Assembly: GCA_902606585.1 (NCBI GenBank)
Contig: CACLGX010000003.1
Coordinates: forward strand, 53,664-117,663
Direction of reading: 5' to 3'
DNA from: Paracoccaceae bacterium
Lineage (GTDB): Bacteria; Pseudomonadota; Alphaproteobacteria; Rhodobacterales; Rhodobacteraceae
DNA length: 64,000 nt
Below the pieces are notes generated by a model. That model made no database searches. It had not been told where the DNA came from and saw nothing but the letters and a program-made list of their open reading frames with translations. This document shows positions 60,276-64,000 of this stretch, piece after piece (position 1 is the stretch's first letter; every line of letters starts with the position of its first letter). Both the position numbers and the translations under genes were made by a program.

Positions 60276-62067
60276 GACAATGAATAGAATAGCCATTCGT
60301 CCTTTAAGCCGGATAATACCAGCTCGCTTGAAAGGAGAGGACCCAGATAAAATAGAGAAGGAAAATTTAAAAATACGCCATGACAAAATGCGTGACGTTG
60401 AAAGAGTAAGATCAAATATCCGTTTACTAATCATTATAGTAATGTTTGCATGCATTTATACCGCTATTGGAGCACGGCTCGCGATACTAGCATCCAGCCA
60501 ACCAGCTGAGCCGTTTGCTCAGTCAAACAATTCTTTAATTTTTGCTCAAAGAGCCGATATCGTTGATAGAAAAGGTAGGATACTGGCTACTAATTTAGAA
60601 ACTTATTCCCTTTACGTTGAGACTCGTCATTTAGTTGATCCACTAAACACTTCTAATAAACTGGCTGATCTTTTTGATGACCTAAACGCTGATGATTTAT
60701 ATTCCCAATTTACCAGTAAGCGAAAATTTCTATGGATAAAAAAGAAGCTCAGCCCAGAGCAAATGCAGGCTGTACACGATATTGGTGAGCCAGGTTTGCG
60801 TTTTGGACCCAGGGAAACAAGGCTTTATCCTAATGGTGCTTTAGCATCCCACATACTTGGTGGTGCAAGTTTTGGAAAAGAAGGAGTGAAATCAGCTGAA
60901 ATTATAGGCGTAGCTGGAATAGAAAAAACATTTGATAACCAGTTGCGTGATCCCACTTATGCAAAAAGACCACTCAAATTGACTATTGATTTATCAATCC
61001 AAGCTGCTGTTGAACATGTTTTAGAAGGGGGAATGCGGCTTTTGAATGCTAAAGGTGCGGCAGCTATTTTGATGGAGGTAGATACTGGACGGGTAATATC
61101 ACTAGCTTCTTTACCTGATTTTGATCCAAACCATCGACCTAATCTTCCAGCTCGTGGTTCAGCAGAAGAAAGCCCGCTTTTCAATAAGGCTATACAAGGT
61201 GTCTATGAACTTGGCTCTACTTTTAAAATTTTCACTGTTGCACAGGCACTAGAACTGGATCTGGTGGATCCAAAAACTAAGGTCAACACAAAAGGTCCGA
61301 TCAGAATGGGTGGACATAAAATCAATGATTACAGAGATAACGGCCCTGAGTTACCTGTTTGGCAAATAATCACTGAATCTTCTAATTTAGGAACGGCGAG
61401 AATAGCTAAATTGATAGGGCCTGAAAAACAAAGAGAATTTCTGTCTAGCCTCGGTTTCACAAATCCTACATCTATTGAAATGATTGAAGCAAGTGGAGGA
61501 AAACCACTTCTACCAAAGCGTTGGAATGAATTAGAAACAATGACTATTTCATACGGGCATGGACTGTCAGCCACTCCTCTTCACTTAGCAACGGGATATG
61601 CAGCATTGGCTAATGGAGGTCGGTTGGTAAAGCCGACACTTCTAGAGAGAGACAAATTTGAACTAGGCCCGCAAGTTATCTCAAAAGAAGTGGCAGAAAA
61701 CAGCCTAGCCATGCTCAGGGGTGTTGTTACTGAAGGAACAGCTTCTCTGGCTGATGTTAATGGATATTTCGTTGCTGGAAAAACAGGAACGGCTGATAAA
61801 CCAAGTCCGCAAGGGGGCTATGACAGGGAAAAGAATATCACCAATTTTGCATCAATTTTTCCCGTACATGAGCCAAAGTATGTATTAGTAGTGACTTTAG
61901 ATGAAGCCCAAGATACGTCTGGTCCAGAGCCAAAGCGAACGGCAGGTTGGACGGCTGTTCCTGTTAGTGCAGAAATTATAGCAAGAGTTGCTCCACTATT
62001 GGGGTTAATGCCAAAATTTGATAATCAATCCACGGTAGGTGTGACATTGTCTAATTGGCAGGAGTAA
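60268..62067 (+). CDS. ftsI: peptidoglycan transpeptidase FtsI (PBP3)
   Basis: 'RADIVDRKGRILATNLETYSLYVE', active site 'YELGSTFKIFTVAQALE', 'VAGKTGTADKP'. Confidence 0.95.
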   Translation: MTETMNRIAIRPLSRIIPARLKGEDPDKIEKENLKIRHDKMRDVERVRSNIRLLIIIVMFACIYTAIGARLAILASSQPAEPFAQSNNSLIFAQRADIVDRKGRILATNLETYSLYVETRHLVDPLNTSNKLADLFDDLNADDLYSQFTSKRKFLWIKKKLSPEQMQAVHDIGEPGLRFGPRETRLYPNGALASHILGGASFGKEGVKSAEIIGVAGIEKTFDNQLRDPTYAKRPLKLTIDLSIQAAVEHVLEGGMRLLNAKGAAAILMEVDTGRVISLASLPDFDPNHRPNLPARGSAEESPLFNKAIQGVYELGSTFKIFTVAQALELDLVDPKTKVNTKGPIRMGGHKINDYRDNGPELPVWQIITESSNLGTARIAKLIGPEKQREFLSSLGFTNPTSIEMIEASGGKPLLPKRWNELETMTISYGHGLSATPLHLATGYAALANGGRLVKPTLLERDKFELGPQVISKEVAENSLAMLRGVVTEGTASLADVNGYFVAGKTGTADKPSPQGGYDREKNITNFASIFPVHEPKYVLVVTLDEAQDTSGPEPKRTAGWTAVPVSAEIIARVAPLLGLMPKFDNQSTVGVTLSNWQE

Positions 62068-62090
62068 TTCCAAAAACAAAGGTAAATTAA

Positions 62091-63572
62091 ATGCCTAAAA
62101 ATAAAAGCCTCAGCAGCCTCGGCCTTCATACCGTTAATGGCAGTGATCCAGTCATAAAAAAAATTGTATTTGATAGCAGGCAGGCCGTACCTGGATGCTT
62201 ATTTGCTGCCTTGAAAGGCGGTTCTGTTCATGGTGCTGAATTCGTAGAAACCGTTCTCGATGCTGGTGCTTCAGCAATTCTAACTGATGAGGAAGGCGAG
62301 TTAATTTTAAAAGATTTAAAAATAGACGCTTTGGTTGTAAAAAAAGATGCTCGCAGAGCTTTAGCAAAAGCGGTCTCTCTTTTCATGGAAAAGCAACCAG
62401 AGACAATAGTTGCAGTTACTGGGACTAATGGGAAAACTTCTGTGGCTACATTTTGCAGACAACTTTGGAATGAAGTTGGTATTGAAGCTATTAATATTGG
62501 AACGACCGGCGTAGAGGGGAGCTGGTCTACCCCTTTAAATAATTATACAACCCCAGATCCAGTAAAGCTCCATCAAGTGTTACATAAAGCTGCATCAGAA
62601 GGGGTCACGCACGTTGCGATGGAAGCTTCAAGTCACGGGCTAGATCAAAGGCGTTTGGATGGAGTTGAAATAAAAATCACTGCTTTTACAAATTTCTCGC
62701 GTGATCATTTGGATTATCATGTTTCATATGAAAACTATTTTAACGCTAAAAAGGGATTATTTGAGCGTTTATGCCCAAAAGAAAAAGTTGGCGTGTTCAA
62801 TATTGATAATCAAGAAATTAAGGATCTAGCTGATTGGTATGCCTTGAATAATCATGTTATAACAATCGGGTACGATAAAACAGCTGACCTTGTGATTTTG
62901 AGTCAAAAATTTCACCCAAAAAGCCAAAATATTAGGTTTTCATTTCGTGATAAAATCTATCAAAAATCAATTAATTTAATAGGAGCTTTCCAAGCCGAAA
63001 ATCTCTTGATGGCGGCTCTTTTAGCAATTGCTTCTGGTCAAGACAAAAGCAGCATTTTTGATATTTTAGAGGATATTAAGCCAGTTCGAGGGCGTATGGA
63101 ATTAGCTGCGACCAAAAAAAATGGTGCTACTGTTTACGTAGACTATGCTCACACTCCTGATGCTATTGAAGTTGCATTAAAATCTCTAAAACCTCATATT
63201 CTAGGAAAACTAATAGTTGTCATCGGGGCAGGTGGTGAAAGAGATGAAGGAAAGCGTCCTTTCATGGGGGCAGCAGCCGAGCAAAACTCCGATTTTGTAA
63301 TTATAACGGACGATAACCCAAGAAATGAGGATCCATCAGTAATCCATCAAATGATTAAAAAGGGTATCCAAAACACTAATAAAGTTGAGATTATAGCTGA
63401 TAGAGCTCAAGCAATACTTACTGCGGTCGACTTGTTGGATGTGGGTGATGGTCTGCTAATAGCAGGTAAGGGCCATGAAACTGAACAAGTTATAGGTGAA
63501 AATAATTTTCCGTTTGACGATTTTGAGCAAGCCAGTCTTTCAGTTGCTTCTTTAGATGGAGTAGAACAATGA
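62091..63572 (+). CDS. murE: UDP-MurNAc-L-Ala-D-Glu ligase (meso-Dap type)
   Basis: 'IVAVTGTNGKTSVATFCRQLW', 'HVAMEASSHGLDQRR', 'TDDNPRNEDP' (Dap motif DNPR). Confidence 0.96.
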   Translation: MPKNKSLSSLGLHTVNGSDPVIKKIVFDSRQAVPGCLFAALKGGSVHGAEFVETVLDAGASAILTDEEGELILKDLKIDALVVKKDARRALAKAVSLFMEKQPETIVAVTGTNGKTSVATFCRQLWNEVGIEAINIGTTGVEGSWSTPLNNYTTPDPVKLHQVLHKAASEGVTHVAMEASSHGLDQRRLDGVEIKITAFTNFSRDHLDYHVSYENYFNAKKGLFERLCPKEKVGVFNIDNQEIKDLADWYALNNHVITIGYDKTADLVILSQKFHPKSQNIRFSFRDKIYQKSINLIGAFQAENLLMAALLAIASGQDKSSIFDILEDIKPVRGRMELAATKKNGATVYVDYAHTPDAIEVALKSLKPHILGKLIVVIGAGGERDEGKRPFMGAAAEQNSDFVIITDDNPRNEDPSVIHQMIKKGIQNTNKVEIIADRAQAILTAVDLLDVGDGLLIAGKGHETEQVIGENNFPFDDFEQASLSVASLDGVEQ

Positions 63573-64000
63573 GCCTATGGGAATCTCAAGATGCAGCTCA
63601 AGCAACTGGCGGTAAAAATACTGTCTCTTGGAGTGCTACTGGCGTCTCAATAGATTCAAGAACCATTCAACCAGGTGACTTATTTGTTGCTTTAAAAGCA
63701 GACCGAGACGGCCATGAATTTGTAAATAATGCTTTTTATAAAGGTGCGGTGGCAGCGCTTGTGGATCACATTCCTAAGGATTTCAACAGATCATGTCCAC
63801 TACTTGTGGTGCCAGACGTAATGGAGGCATTTCGAGCAATGGCGCGTTTTGCACGCAACCGTTTAAGGGGCAAAGTAATTGCTGTTACTGGTTCTGTTGG
63901 TAAAACTTCAACGAAGGAGATGTTAAATACAATACTGACAGAGCAGGGTCAGACCCATTCTTCTTTTGCAAGCTATAATAACCATTGGGGTGTACCGCTC
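63569..64000 (+). CDS. murF: MurF ligase, 5' portion, runs off window
   Basis: MSLWESQDAAQATGGKNTVSWSATGVSIDSRTIQPGDLFVALKADRDGHEF...AVTGSVGKTSTKEML; ATGA overlap with murE. Confidence 0.93.
   Translation, partial: MSLWESQDAAQATGGKNTVSWSATGVSIDSRTIQPGDLFVALKADRDGHEFVNNAFYKGAVAALVDHIPKDFNRSCPLLVVPDVMEAFRAMARFARNRLRGKVIAVTGSVGKTSTKEMLNTILTEQGQTHSSFASYNNHWGVPL

Overview
AT-rich alphaproteobacterial chromosomal window. Core gene content (CarD, FdxA, SUV3-like helicase, pyruvate carboxylase, dcw cluster) suggests a Rhodobacterales-like marine lineage; this placement is inference. Core blocks include thrS, pepF, an ATP-dependent DNA ligase plus exonuclease pair, helicase/S4/fdxA/carD, metY, tRNA-Gly, pyc, uvrD/pcrA-like, mrp and the start of the dcw cluster (mraZ-rsmH-ftsL-ftsI-murE-murF). 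Transport and metabolic loci include tungstate tupBCA, a SitABCD-type Mn/Fe ABC system, xylAB and a glycine-amidinotransferase-like gene. The least ordinary regions are: (i) a 2.3-8.6 kb island of very small proteins holding three copies of an unannotated CxxC...CxxC zinc-ribbon microprotein next to ABM-like small proteins, some decaying; (ii) a GC-rich structured leader upstream of mraZ, compatible with an UpsM-like 5'UTR RNA, preceded by a MraZ-box-like triple repeat and two palindromes; (iii) a MetR-like gene with four in-frame stops and no frameshift; (iv) a decayed azlCD locus; (v) a BesD/HalD-like non-heme iron enzyme that keeps an HxD motif. No rRNA, CRISPR array, intact transposon or prophage was seen. 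All calls come from reading the translations and nucleotides by eye; no searches were run.
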